DNA from: Gemmatimonadota bacterium
GTDB taxonomy: Bacteria > Gemmatimonadota > Gemmatimonadetes > Longimicrobiales > Gaopeijiaceae
Reading direction: 5' to 3'
NCBI GenBank assembly: GCA_022826565.1
Contig: JAJDUP010000013.1
Span: forward strand, 62,001 to 126,000
DNA length: 64,000 nt
Part shown: in pieces, positions 42,558 through 51,885 of the stretch
Numbering within the stretch: the stretch's first letter is position 1
Layout: every line of letters begins with the position of its first letter
Position numbers and translations under genes: made by a program
The notes under the pieces: generated by a model
What the model was told of the DNA's origin: nothing
The model's input: only the letters and a program-made list of their open reading frames with translations
Databases searched by the model: none

Positions 42558-44107
42558 GCCGGCACGGCCTTGTGGTGGGGATCGAGCCTTGTGATTTCGT
42601 TCAAAAGCACACGGCACTCCTCGTGACAGTCCCTCAGCCTCTGCTCGCGTTCCTCCAGCAGCTTGTGCATTTCCCGGCTACGCTCCTCCGCCTCCACTTC
42701 GCTCGGCAGGTCCGACTTCACGGGCGCTTCCGGCAGGTCCCAGTCGGCCGCCCACGGCGTGTGCCAGACCTCCGGCGCGTCGGTGGACCGCGCTTCCCTG
42801 TTTTCGTTCCGGTACCGGTCGAGTGCTCCCCGGCAGCTCTTTTCGAGGTCGCGCGCATAGTCGCACAAGTCGGTGTGCCGCGCGTGGAGCTTGTTGTAGG
42901 TGCTCACCACGAGTTGCTGCTGGTCGACCGGGTCGCGGAAGTCACTGCGCAGCTTTCGCGCGGCCCCGTCGTGGAGCTCGTTGAGGTGCCGCAGGAGCTC
43001 GCGCCGGTCGTCGAGGAGCCTCTCGTCGGTCTTCCGGCGATGCCGCTCGCGCTTTCCGTAGCCGGGGTAGGGGTCGTCGGTCTTGAACCAGTCCATCGCG
43101 GCGGCGGCGCACATCGCCAGCCCGATCAGAAGAAGCATGTAGGAATAGAACCCGTTCAGTCCGAAGGGACTTGCGAGAAAGAGACAGAGTGCCTCCTGGT
43201 CGGCGTGGGTCTCGTCGGGGCCCCGCCAGCAGGTCTCGGGAACGGAATCGGCCTGTGCGGTTTGCGCGACCAGGGGCTGTACGGCCGGAGAATCCACGGT
43301 CGCGGATTGCACGGCCGGCGACTCCGCGGTGGGCTGCGCGGTTGCCGACTCCGTGGCCGGGATTTGCAGGGCCGGGATTTGCGCCACCTGCGTCGTATCG
43401 GGCGGCATGGGATAGTCTGGCGGCAGCGCCTCCCTGTAGTGGGCCACGAACAGGTTCCAGAACAAGGCGACCAACGCGAACGTTGTCACCGCCACGACCC
43501 CGCCGACCTTTCTGCGTGGGTCGCGGTGGTGGATCTGCCGCACAACTGCCGCAATCACCCATCCCAGTACACCCACGTTGACCACGCTGATCAGCACCGC
43601 GTACGTCGTTCCGGCCAGCAGTCCCCCTTCGACGTTGGTGCCGAAGAAGAGTCCGTTGACGAGGGTTTCCAGCAGGACCAGGCCGATCAGGATGCCCCAG
43701 AGCCAGCCACGGCTCTCCGGATAGTCCGCGTCGGCCGTCCGTCCCTCTTCCCGCCTGAAGCGATTGACTTCCCCGATCGCGTGCTGTGCTTCGCGCTGCA
43801 GCCCCGCCAGGTCCGGACGCTCTTCGGATACGGCGTCCCGCATCTCCTTGCAGGTGTTCTCCACGAGCGAGTCGGCGCCGCGGTCGCTCGGAAGTGGCTG
43901 CAGGCGTTCCTCGAGCGCCGACCGATGATGGTGGTATTCGCCACGCCGTTTTGCGTACAGCTCGTCGCAGTGGCCCACCACCTCCATCTCCACGTTGTCG
44001 AGCGTGGGCTGGGCCGTGTCCGGCTGACCGTCCTGGCCGCGCTCGCGGCCACGTTCCTTGAGCCTGAATCGCTCAACCAGGGATGAGGCGGTGGGGGCTT
44101 GCGTCAT
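42554..44107 (-). CDS. multi-TM coiled-coil protein, first gene of the membrane operon
   Basis: 517 aa. Residues ~35-125 are a charged helical region. Helices lie at 134-155, 162-188, 201-222 and about 318-340. Between the third and fourth is a ~95-residue Pro/Ala/Thr linker with repeats of the type SPAVQxATV. The C-terminal ~170 residues are again helical and charged. I know no family. AGAGGAAA precedes the ATG. Its stop overlaps the next start by ATGA. As first gene it may set the stoichiometry of the whole complex. Confidence 0.7.
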   Translation of the reverse strand: MTQAPTASSLVERFRLKERGRERGQDGQPDTAQPTLDNVEMEVVGHCDELYAKRRGEYHHHRSALEERLQPLPSDRGADSLVENTCKEMRDAVSEERPDLAGLQREAQHAIGEVNRFRREEGRTADADYPESRGWLWGILIGLVLLETLVNGLFFGTNVEGGLLAGTTYAVLISVVNVGVLGWVIAAVVRQIHHRDPRRKVGGVVAVTTFALVALFWNLFVAHYREALPPDYPMPPDTTQVAQIPALQIPATESATAQPTAESPAVQSATVDSPAVQPLVAQTAQADSVPETCWRGPDETHADQEALCLFLASPFGLNGFYSYMLLLIGLAMCAAAAMDWFKTDDPYPGYGKRERHRRKTDERLLDDRRELLRHLNELHDGAARKLRSDFRDPVDQQQLVVSTYNKLHARHTDLCDYARDLEKSCRGALDRYRNENREARSTDAPEVWHTPWAADWDLPEAPVKSDLPSEVEAEERSREMHKLLEEREQRLRDCHEECRVLLNEITRLDPHHKAVPA

Positions 44108-44111
44108 GTGT

Positions 44112-44155
44112 TTCCTCTGAGGAATGAGCTGTCGGGCGCATATCGGAGAATAATA
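44112..44155 (-). promoter_or_regulatory. palindrome over the ribosome site and -10 box of the membrane operon
   Basis: TTCCTC-T-GAGGAA (44112-44124) is a perfect inverted repeat covering the ribosome site of the 517-aa gene. Farther upstream a TATTAT -10-like box lies at 44150-44155 on the minus strand. The palindrome could be an operator or an RNA hairpin that hides the ribosome site. Confidence 0.4.
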
Positions 44156-44313
44156 CTACGTGGCGTCATCGCCGGGAGCTTCGTCACGGCGCGTTGGCGC
44201 ACAACCGAAACCACCCCCCCGGCCACTCCGTAAGCTCCCAGAGTGCACAGCCCCCCCGCAGCGGACGGGCGGGTCGCTCATCAGCACCAATCAGGCAGGG
44301 AGTGACCGTTCGC

Positions 44314-45405
44314 ATGAGCACAGGCACGAAGGTGGTTGTCGGCACGATCGTACTCGGTGGCCTCGGAGCCTCGGCGTTCGCAGTGCTTGCGCCCGGGGGC
44401 GGCGAGACCGAGGTGGACAGCGTGGCCGTGGAGAGGGGTGAGATCGTGGATCGCGCCCTCGCGGTCGGGCGCATCGAACCGCTCGTCGAAGTAAGCGTGA
44501 AGTCGCAACTCGCGGGCGTCGTGGGCCGGATGTTCAAGGAACCCGGCCAATACGTCCACCGGGGTGAGCCTCTGCTCGAGGTCCAGCCCAACCCGACACC
44601 GATCGAACTCGTCGAGGCGCGCCGCAACATCGAATTGCGCGAGATCGAGTTGCGGCAACTCGAGAGGCGCCGCGATCGGCTGGCCGAGTTGCGCGACCAG
44701 GGGCTCGCGTCGGAGGAGGAGTTCGAGGACGCCGACTACTCGCTCAGCGAGGCATCGCTGCAACTCCAGATCTCGCGGGAGCGCCTGGCCCTGCTCTCGG
44801 AGGGTCGCGTGACGATCGGAGACGAGGCCGTGGAGACGGTCATCCAGAGCCCCATCCAGGGCTTCATCCTCGAGAAGATGGTGGAAATCGGGGATCCGGT
44901 GGTCCCGCTCACGACGTTCCAGGAAGGCACCGTCCTGATGACGATGGCCGAGATGGACGAGCTGCTCTTTCGGGGAACGGTCGATGAAATCGATGTGGGC
45001 CGGATGACGGAGGGAATGCCGGTCGAGGTCACGATCGGGGCCCTTCCCGACGCGCGCGTCGAGGGGCGGCTGACGAAGATCTCGCTCACGGGACGCGACG
45101 AGGAGAACGCCACCACCTTTCCTGTTGAAATCGCGGTCCTGCCTGCAGAGGGAACCTTGCTCAGAGCGGGTTATTCGGCCAACGCCCAGGTGATCATCGA
45201 GCGGCGCTCGGACATCCTGATCATCCCGGAGCGCGTGGTCAGGTTCGAGGAAGGGGGCACTTTCGTCACGGTTCGCCTGGGGCCCGAGGAGACCGAGGAG
45301 CGCGAGATCCGTACGGGTCTGAGCGACGGAATCAGTGTCGAGGTACTCGACGGGCTGGCGGAGGGCGAGCATGTGATGGAGCCCCCGCGCCGCGAGATCA
45401 CCTAG
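44314..45405 (+). CDS. MacA/HlyD-like periplasmic adaptor
   Basis: 363 aa from the ATG at 44314, after GGCAGGGAG. A membrane anchor (KVVVGTIVLGGLGASAFAVLA) is followed by the split lipoyl domain (GRIEPLVEVSVKSQLAGVV, VIQSPIQGFILEKMV), a helical hairpin at ~105-150 and beta-barrel domains. It links an inner-membrane transporter to the outer membrane. Two FtsX-type permeases follow at once (21 bp), so it belongs to a MacAB-like exporter. Confidence 0.88.
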   Translation: MSTGTKVVVGTIVLGGLGASAFAVLAPGGGETEVDSVAVERGEIVDRALAVGRIEPLVEVSVKSQLAGVVGRMFKEPGQYVHRGEPLLEVQPNPTPIELVEARRNIELREIELRQLERRRDRLAELRDQGLASEEEFEDADYSLSEASLQLQISRERLALLSEGRVTIGDEAVETVIQSPIQGFILEKMVEIGDPVVPLTTFQEGTVLMTMAEMDELLFRGTVDEIDVGRMTEGMPVEVTIGALPDARVEGRLTKISLTGRDEENATTFPVEIAVLPAEGTLLRAGYSANAQVIIERRSDILIIPERVVRFEEGGTFVTVRLGPEETEEREIRTGLSDGISVEVLDGLAEGEHVMEPPRREIT

Positions 45406-45426
45406 CGCCGCGGGAGTGGAGACGCC

Positions 45427-46659
45427 GTGAGGCTGGTCGACGGGGTCCGGCAACTGTGGTCCGACCTGTCCGCCCAGCGTTTGCGCACTGTCCTGACCGT
45501 GCTCGGGATCACCTGGGGCACGGTGGCGGTAGTCGTTCTGCTCGCCTTCTCGGTCGGGCTCGAGCGGCAGACGATCAAGCGGTTTCACGGGCTGGGCGAC
45601 CGGATCGTCGTGCTCTTCGGCGGACGAACCGTGCTGCCTCACGCCGGTTTCAGGGAGGGGCGCACAATCCGGCTGCGCGAAACGGATGCCGAGATCCTCG
45701 CCCGCCAGATCCCCGACATCACGATGATCAGCCCCGAGTACTCGACGCGCGCGGCCCCCGTCCGACGCGGCCGGAACGGACTCAATCCCAATATCACGGG
45801 CATCCATCCCGTGTATGGCGAGATGCGGAACATCTTCCCGCTCCCGGGCGGCCGGTTCATCAACGAGCGGGATCAGGAAGAGCGGCGCCGGGTCGTCTTT
45901 CTCGGCGACGAGGTCGCGCGTGTCCTGTTCGGCGACACGGATCCCGTCGGGGAGCAGGTCCGGATCGGGGATTCCCCCTTCACGGTGATCGGCGTCCTCC
46001 AGCCCAAGATCCAGAACAGCTCCTACAACTCGCGCGACGAAGACCGGGTGTTCATTCCGGCGAGCACGCACGCAGCCATTTTCGGGGCGCGCTTCGTCTC
46101 GAACCTGGTCTACCGGACGGCGGACGCCTCGCGCACGGAGGCGGTCGAGGCGCGAGTCTACGAGGTGCTGGGCAGGAAATACCGCTTCGATCCGCAGGAC
46201 GAGGACGCGCTCGAGCTATGGGACACGGCCGAATGGGAGCGCATGTTCGGCTTCCTGTTCCTCGGGTTCAAGGTGTTCTTCGCGATCGTGGGCAGCTTCA
46301 CGCTCAGCGTGGGCGGGATCGGCGTCGCGAACATCATGTACATCGTCGTGCACGAACGGACGCGCGAAATCGGGATCAAGCGCTCGGTCGGCGCGACCCG
46401 GCGGTCCATCCTCTGGCAGTTCCTCGTGGAAAGCGCTCTCATCGTGGCGTTCGGGGCCGCACTCGGCATTCTTGTGTCGACGGGAATCGTGAAGGTGGTG
46501 TCCCTGTTTCCCATGAACGACATCGTGGGCACGCCCGTGATCTCCCTGCAGGTGGCCGCCGTGACGATGGCGCTGCTCGCGTTCGTCGCGATGCTCGCCG
46601 GCCTGTTGCCAGCCCGTCGAGCCGCGGCGCTGGACCCCGTCGAATGTCTCCGTCACTAG
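45427..46659 (+). CDS. FtsX/MacB-type ABC permease, first copy
   Basis: 410 aa, GTG start. An N-terminal helix (LRTVLTVLGITWGTVAVVVLL), a periplasmic core domain, and three C-terminal helices with the coupling motif NIMYIVVHERTREIGIKRSVGATRRSI. Ends LLPARRAAALDPVECLRH, the usual FtsX tail. It lacks the ATP-binding domain that MacB has fused. The next permease is a paralogue. Confidence 0.88.
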   Translation: MRLVDGVRQLWSDLSAQRLRTVLTVLGITWGTVAVVVLLAFSVGLERQTIKRFHGLGDRIVVLFGGRTVLPHAGFREGRTIRLRETDAEILARQIPDITMISPEYSTRAAPVRRGRNGLNPNITGIHPVYGEMRNIFPLPGGRFINERDQEERRRVVFLGDEVARVLFGDTDPVGEQVRIGDSPFTVIGVLQPKIQNSSYNSRDEDRVFIPASTHAAIFGARFVSNLVYRTADASRTEAVEARVYEVLGRKYRFDPQDEDALELWDTAEWERMFGFLFLGFKVFFAIVGSFTLSVGGIGVANIMYIVVHERTREIGIKRSVGATRRSILWQFLVESALIVAFGAALGILVSTGIVKVVSLFPMNDIVGTPVISLQVAAVTMALLAFVAMLAGLLPARRAAALDPVECLRH

Positions 46660-46660
46660 C

Positions 46661-46692
46661 ACCGGCGTCGGCACCGGCACCGGCACCGGCGC
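46661..46692 (+). repeat. short tandem GGCACC repeat between the permease genes
   Basis: ACCGGC/GGCACC units repeat several times in the 59-bp gap between the two permeases. It is a simple-sequence tract with no visible function. Confidence 0.6.
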
Positions 46693-46718
46693 ACCGCACC
46701 CGCCGGCTGGACTGACCG

Positions 46719-47963
46719 ATGTGGAAGATACTCCTCGCAGACGTTCTCGGTGACCTGCGGGCTCACCGCACCCGCACCTTTCTCACCATCTTCGCCATGG
46801 TGTGGGGCACGATCTCGATCGTCCTGCTGCTTGCCTTCGGCCAGGGGCTCCGAACCCAGATTTCGGTGAGTCTGCTCAATGCGGGAGAACGGATCTTCAT
46901 GGTCTACGGCGGGCAGACGAGTCTCGAACACGAGGGTCTCTCGCAGGGACGCCGGATACGGCTGCGGGAAGACGATCTCGACCTGCTCCTGCGCGCGGTC
47001 CCGGAATTCGAGTTCGGCAGCCCGTCCTACGGGCGCGGCAGGACGCATCTCGAGGCGGGCGAAAACCAGACCACGACCTACATGGAGGGCGTGAACCCGA
47101 TCTTCTCCGAGCTTCGGCGCATGTTTCCCGCTCCCGGCGGACGGTTCATCAATCAGCGCGACGTGGAGCAGAGGCGGCGCGTGCTCTTCCTCGGTGACGA
47201 CATCGCGGCGCGACTGTTCGGCGAGGTGCCGCCGGTGGGTCAGACCGTCCTGCTCGACGGGCTCTCCTTCCGGGTGATCGGAGTGATGGAGTCCAAGTTC
47301 CAGGACTCGAGCAACAACGGTCCGGACGAGAACCGCGCCGTGATCCCGGCCTCCACCTTCCGGAGCATCTACGGCAACGAGTTCGTGAACCACCTTCTGG
47401 TGCGGCCGCGCAACGTCGCGGATGCGCCGGTCGCCAAGCGGGAGCTGTACCGCGTCCTCGGCGGCCGACACAGGTTCGATCCGGCGGACGAACGGGCGCT
47501 CGGCATCTGGGACTTCATCGAGGATGAGAAGATGGTGGGCCAGATAGGTTACGGCATCCAGGTTTTCCTGGGGCTCGTGGGTTGCTTCACGCTGCTGGTG
47601 GCGGGGGTCGGCGTCGCGAACATCATGTACGTCGTCGTGCGTGAGCGGACACGCGAAATCGGCATCAAGCTCGCCGTGGGCGCGCGCCGACGGCACATCG
47701 TGGGCCAGTTCCTGTGCGAAGCGATCCTCATCGCGGTCGGCGGGGGCCTGCTCGGACTCGCCATCGCTTCGCTCCTCGTGGCCGGCATAGACAGCCTTCC
47801 CAGCGACAACCCGGCCATGCAGTACATCCTGAACCCGCAACTCTCGCTGCCGATCGCATCGATCTGCGTCGGCCTGCTCATGGTGATCGGGCTCGCGGCG
47901 GGAATCCTGCCCGCGCGCAAGGCGGCGCGCCTTGATCCGGTGGAGTCCCTTAGGTACGAATGA
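46719..47963 (+). CDS. FtsX/MacB-type ABC permease, second copy
   Basis: 414 aa, paralogue of the preceding gene throughout: RTFLTIFAMVWGTISIVLLL, ELRRMFPAPGGRFINQRDVEQRRRV and NIMYVVVRERTREIGIKLAVGARRRHI, ending ILPARKAARLDPVESLRYE. The two probably form a heterodimer. No ATPase gene follows here; it must come from elsewhere in the genome or have been lost. The operon reads adaptor-permease-permease. Confidence 0.88.
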   Translation: MWKILLADVLGDLRAHRTRTFLTIFAMVWGTISIVLLLAFGQGLRTQISVSLLNAGERIFMVYGGQTSLEHEGLSQGRRIRLREDDLDLLLRAVPEFEFGSPSYGRGRTHLEAGENQTTTYMEGVNPIFSELRRMFPAPGGRFINQRDVEQRRRVLFLGDDIAARLFGEVPPVGQTVLLDGLSFRVIGVMESKFQDSSNNGPDENRAVIPASTFRSIYGNEFVNHLLVRPRNVADAPVAKRELYRVLGGRHRFDPADERALGIWDFIEDEKMVGQIGYGIQVFLGLVGCFTLLVAGVGVANIMYVVVRERTREIGIKLAVGARRRHIVGQFLCEAILIAVGGGLLGLAIASLLVAGIDSLPSDNPAMQYILNPQLSLPIASICVGLLMVIGLAAGILPARKAARLDPVESLRYE

Positions 47964-48011
47964 GAGGGACTGAAAGCTGCAGGCCCTGAGCCAACCGGAG
48001 TTGCGACGGCG

Positions 48012-48467
48012 ATGCATCGAAACGCGCAAACACGAGCCGTCGGTGGAATGTGGGTGGGCACCGCGCTCGCCGGATTCCCGGGAGGCACCGGCGCCAGCGC
48101 TCAAGATGTAGTTGACCTGCCTGCCGAGGACCTTCCGCTCCCGGCGGACTTCGAGTTGGTGTACCGAATCGGATCGACCGAGGCGAGGGCCGAGTGGGAG
48201 CAGCATCCCGAAGTGCCCGTGGTTGCGGCCGTGCGGGTGACCTGGGAGGGCACCCTGTGGATCGAGCGAGCCCTGGAGCCGGGCGCGAGTGAACCGGGTC
48301 CGATCGACGTGATCGGGTCGGGAGGGCGCTATGTGGGCACCTTCCCGGTGGGGCAACTCGAGATGCCGGACGCCTTCGGCCCGGACGGCCTCGTCGCCTT
48401 CATCGAGACCGACGAATTCGATGTTCCGGTCATCACCGTGAGGCGACTCCCGCAGCCGATCCGGTGA
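48012..48467 (+). CDS. six-bladed propeller protein with internal deletion
   Basis: 151 aa. The N-terminus has a weak signal peptide and [26 protein letters not shown]. This aligns with [26 protein letters not shown] of the 17.1-18.3 kb protein. It then jumps to [41 protein letters not shown] and [12 protein letters not shown], which match the last ~85 residues of that protein. The middle blades are missing, in frame. It is too short to form a propeller alone. I cannot tell whether it is still functional. Confidence 0.65.
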   Translation: MHRNAQTRAVGGMWVGTALAGFPGGTGASAQDVVDLPAEDLPLPADFELVYRIGSTEARAEWEQHPEVPVVAAVRVTWEGTLWIERALEPGASEPGPIDVIGSGGRYVGTFPVGQLEMPDAFGPDGLVAFIETDEFDVPVITVRRLPQPIR

Positions 48468-48650
48468 AGTCTTGAGGAAGCGGGATCGTCCGAAGGGGCC
48501 CGGTCGACCATCCGCTCCCGTCCGCGCCAGTCCTGGCCTTTTAGTTGAACACCCGCCAGCGCCATCACCTCGCTGTCCGGCAGCACCGATGCGTCCGAAT
48601 GCACGATCATGTGCCCTCCTTCGCCGACCACCCACCCCGGGAGACCCCCA

Positions 48651-49346
48651 ATGAGACAAGCCTCTCCATTCTCCGAACGCACCGAACGCATGGTGCTCGC
48701 CGTCATCGGCATGGATCTGCTCCTCCAGACCGCCGAGACCGTGGACATGCTCGCGGATGTGGCGTCGCCCTTCTTCTGGGCTGGCGTGGGCATCTGGCTG
48801 CTCTACACGATCGAGTGGTGCGTCCGCATCCGCCGGGCCGAGAACTGGAAGAAGTACGCCTTCAGCTTCATGGGGATCGTGGACTTCCTGGCCATCCTGC
48901 CGCTGTGGGCGTTCACGGGATTCGATCTGAGGGTGCTGCGTGCCTTCCGAATCTTCCGCCTCTTCGTCACGACGGCCAAGTTCGCCAGCCGCACGAACGC
49001 GGTCATCAAGCTCGCCAGGGCGTTCCGCTTCGCCATGGACGAGGCCGGCGCGCTCTTCGCCGGCACCTGCATCATCGTGATCACGGCCGGTTTCGGGATG
49101 TACCACCTCGAGCACGGGGTGCAGCCGGACGTCTTCGGCTCGGTGTACGACGGCCTGTGGTGGGCAGTGGTCACACTGACGACGGTCGGGTACGGCGACA
49201 TCCAGCCCGTCACGGTCGGCGGAAGGCTCCTGGCCACGGTGGCGATGTTCGCCGGGATCGGAGTGATCGGGTCCGCGTGCGGGATCATGGCGGACGCGTT
49301 GCGGGAGGCGGGGGCGGGGGAGGGGGCAGCGCGGTCCACGCCCTGA
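48651..49346 (+). CDS. voltage-gated K+ channel-like ion transporter
   Basis: 231 aa from the ATG at 48651. Six-helix voltage-gated channel: S1-S3 helices, an S4 with regularly spaced Arg (FDLRVLRAFRIFRLF), then the pore helix and selectivity filter TLTTVGYGDIQPVT between S5 and S6. TVGYGD is potassium selective. A single subunit of this size forms tetramers. Neighbours are not related to ion transport. Confidence 0.88.
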   Translation: MRQASPFSERTERMVLAVIGMDLLLQTAETVDMLADVASPFFWAGVGIWLLYTIEWCVRIRRAENWKKYAFSFMGIVDFLAILPLWAFTGFDLRVLRAFRIFRLFVTTAKFASRTNAVIKLARAFRFAMDEAGALFAGTCIIVITAGFGMYHLEHGVQPDVFGSVYDGLWWAVVTLTTVGYGDIQPVTVGGRLLATVAMFAGIGVIGSACGIMADALREAGAGEGAARSTP

Positions 49347-49494
49347 AACGCCAGATTGAAGTGCAGTGGTTGGCTTTGGACCCGGGTATGGGACGCCCAG
49401 CCAACCCCTCGACACCTCAGGTAATCTAACCGGTGCAACGCGCGTAATCTGACATAAGCGCGTCCACCGCCACCCCCATCATCAGGCCGTCGCC

Positions 49495-50577
49495 ATGCCC
49501 CGCTCCACAACCGTTGCCACCCTCCCCGCCCTGACCATCACGGCCCTCCTCGCCCTGGCCCTCCCCTCCGAGCCCGCCCACGCCCTGGCACCACTCCAGG
49601 ATCCTGCCCCGCCCGCCGCCAACCTGACCTTCACACCCGAAGCTCCCGCCCCCGGATCCACGGTCAGGGTAACCTACCAACCGCTGGACGCTCTCGCCGG
49701 TGAGCCCGAGCTCGTCTTGCGGGGCCATTTCGAGATCCTGCAACGGTTCGACGCTGGCCACGAGCCGCGCAACGAGCGCGTCGCCACGCTGACGCCGGGG
49801 GACGGGGGCTCCTTCACTGGATCGTTCACGGCGCCCAACTCGGCGGCCTACGGTGTCTTCGTCGCCGAGGACGTGGCGGGCGAGCGCGTCGATACGAACG
49901 GTGCAATGCACTTCGAACTGCTCGTCCACGGCGAAGACAAACGGTCCCACGCAGGCGTGCTGTTCCGGCGCGCGGAGCACTACAGGGATCGCGACCCCTC
50001 CATCGCGAACGAGTCCAAGGAGCGCGCCGAGGAACTCTATCGTGAAGTCCTTGCCGAAGAGAACCCCGGCGAGGTGGTCACGGTCACCTTCTCGGACACT
50101 CCAAGCAGTGACGTGCAACCCGACCTGACCGAGCTGCCGCCGGAGCTGAGGTGGACCGAGGCATGGATGCGGTGGCAGGAAGACGGGAACTCGCGCCCGG
50201 CCCTGGAAGCGTTGGAAGTCGAATGGCCGGTTGCCGAAGGGCTGCGTACCGGGATCGCCAACAGCGGCTTGCTTCTCGCGGTGGATCTGCGGGATCTCGA
50301 CGCCGCGGACCGCTGGACCGAGCGGATCCTGCGTGAGGACTGGGCCGACCCCTGGTCGGACAAGCTGATGATCGTCGAGATGATCTCGACCGTTCCCGAG
50401 CGCCGCGCCCGCGCCCTGGAGCTTGCCCGCGCCGCCCTGGCCGACCTGGCCGCCGTGGATGTCGCTGGATACCCCGGACGCCCGCTCGGACAGACGGCCT
50501 CCGAATACGGCGACGTCATCGAGAGAGCCCGGGCCGAGGCCCAGGCCGAGGTGAACCGGCTGCTCGCTGCCGTTTAG
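49495..50577 (+). CDS. secreted protein of unknown function
   Basis: 360 aa with a signal peptide (LPALTITALLALALPSEPAHA). The first half is probably an Ig-like beta domain (LTFTPEAPAPGSTVRVTYQPL, GSFTGSFTAPNSAAYGVFVAED). The second half is helical with Trp- and Glu-rich repeats (RWTEAWMRWQEDGN, DRWTERILREDWADPW), TPR-like in look. I cannot name a family. Confidence 0.6.
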   Translation: MPRSTTVATLPALTITALLALALPSEPAHALAPLQDPAPPAANLTFTPEAPAPGSTVRVTYQPLDALAGEPELVLRGHFEILQRFDAGHEPRNERVATLTPGDGGSFTGSFTAPNSAAYGVFVAEDVAGERVDTNGAMHFELLVHGEDKRSHAGVLFRRAEHYRDRDPSIANESKERAEELYREVLAEENPGEVVTVTFSDTPSSDVQPDLTELPPELRWTEAWMRWQEDGNSRPALEALEVEWPVAEGLRTGIANSGLLLAVDLRDLDAADRWTERILREDWADPWSDKLMIVEMISTVPERRARALELARAALADLAAVDVAGYPGRPLGQTASEYGDVIERARAEAQAEVNRLLAAV

Positions 50578-50580
50578 CTG

Positions 50581-51885
50581 CTACTCTCCTCCCCGACTCA
50601 GCGGCCACACCCGCACGTACTCGACGCCGAGTTCGTCGGTTGCCCGTCCGAGGATGTAGCCCTCGCCGATCTCGTAGATGTCGGTGAGTACGGCAGGAGT
50701 CTCGACCAACCCCAGGACACGCCCCTCCGGGTCGAAGATCGTCCATAACGGATCGGCGTCGCCTGCTCCAGGTAGGCGGTATTCCCGCACCCAGAGGTGG
50801 TCGAGGACATCGGCGATCGCCGTGACGAACGCGGGATGGGTTTCGGGGAGCGGGACGCCCTCGAACCGTTCCCATAACGTTCGCCGCCTGTCCGCCCGCA
50901 GCCGCTCGGGCTCCCGCATGACCCGATCGTCGATGTAGGCGTCCAGGTGCGCGTCCGTCCGGGCGACCACCTCATGGTCTCGCCGCACGATGCGCATCAA
51001 CGCGCCGTCGGCGTCGAATGCCCTGATCTCGTAGCTGTAGTTCGGCGCGACGACCACCAGGTCTCCCCACATGAAACTCGCGATGTCATGGTCGAAGATG
51101 AGCGACATGACGCGGGTCCGGTTGCCGCTGTACTCCCGATGTGTCTCGCCACCGACGAATGTCCCCAGCCGTCCCAGCTGTGCTCCTTCGGCTCCGTGCA
51201 TCTGGTAGATGACTTCGTCGCGCTGCAACCCATCCTGTCTCGACTCGGGCAAAACGGTCTCCCTCGCCAGGATCCGGCCTGTCGGCAGGGCGACCGCCGG
51301 GCTCCGGTGTACCGCACCTTCCAACGCGAAGGTCCGGCCGAAGTTGCCACGGTTGTCGAAAACCGTGAGCCGGCGGCCCTGCGCAAACCAGGTAATCAGG
51401 GAATCGCCCGGCCACCGGTCCATCCCCAACAGGTTGTCGAACTCGCCGGGACCGGCTCCGGCACCTCCCCACGTCGACTGGTAGCGCCCCGAAGGGTCGA
51501 ACACCCGCAACTCGTCGGGGCCGATGTCCTCCACCACGATCCGGCCATCGGCCAGGGTCAGCGCCCCCCGCACGCGGTCTAGCAGATACGGCTCGGCGCC
51601 CTCAAGCGCCCCGATCGAAACCACCGGGTCCGCCGCGACCTCCCATCCAAGCCTCGAATCGGCCGGCGGGTTGGGGTTCTCGACGATCCCAACCCCAGCG
51701 CTGTCCCGAATGACGGCCTGCCGGGCGAGCGACTCGGCGTCGGCCGCCGCGCCGTTCGCGGGGGTGTCGCAGGCGAGTGTGGTCATGGCAGCGGCCGTCA
51801 CGACGACGGTCGCCATGGCAAGCGGGGCAGGATGGCTGGAGGCTGAGTTCACGGTCGTGACGATAGACGAGGACATTTGTATCAA
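50581..51885 (-). CDS. six-bladed beta-propeller lipoprotein
   Basis: 434 aa as opened. An in-frame ATG at 51816 (MATVVVTAAAMTTLACDTP) would give a clean lipoprotein signal with lipobox LAC, and I think it is the better start. The mature protein has propeller repeats: ALTLADGRIVVEDIGPDELRVFD, STWGGAGAGPGEFDNL, RLTVFDNRGNFGRTF, LWTIFDPEGRVLGLVETP. The 5' extension overlaps a PIN-gene relic in another frame. Function unknown. Confidence 0.75.
   Translation of the reverse strand: MIQMSSSIVTTVNSASSHPAPLAMATVVVTAAAMTTLACDTPANGAAADAESLARQAVIRDSAGVGIVENPNPPADSRLGWEVAADPVVSIGALEGAEPYLLDRVRGALTLADGRIVVEDIGPDELRVFDPSGRYQSTWGGAGAGPGEFDNLLGMDRWPGDSLITWFAQGRRLTVFDNRGNFGRTFALEGAVHRSPAVALPTGRILARETVLPESRQDGLQRDEVIYQMHGAEGAQLGRLGTFVGGETHREYSGNRTRVMSLIFDHDIASFMWGDLVVVAPNYSYEIRAFDADGALMRIVRRDHEVVARTDAHLDAYIDDRVMREPERLRADRRRTLWERFEGVPLPETHPAFVTAIADVLDHLWVREYRLPGAGDADPLWTIFDPEGRVLGLVETPAVLTDIYEIGEGYILGRATDELGVEYVRVWPLSRGGE

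Noticed and set aside
46661..46692. GGCACC repeats considered as a CRISPR or regulatory array
   Set aside because: Units are 6 bp with no spacers; it is simple sequence between two permease genes.
46656..49415. 919-codon open frame on the minus strand
   Set aside because: It runs antisense to two clear FtsX permeases, the shortened propeller gene and the K+ channel. Its residues (repeated Arg, His, Asp) are typical of a GC-rich shadow frame.
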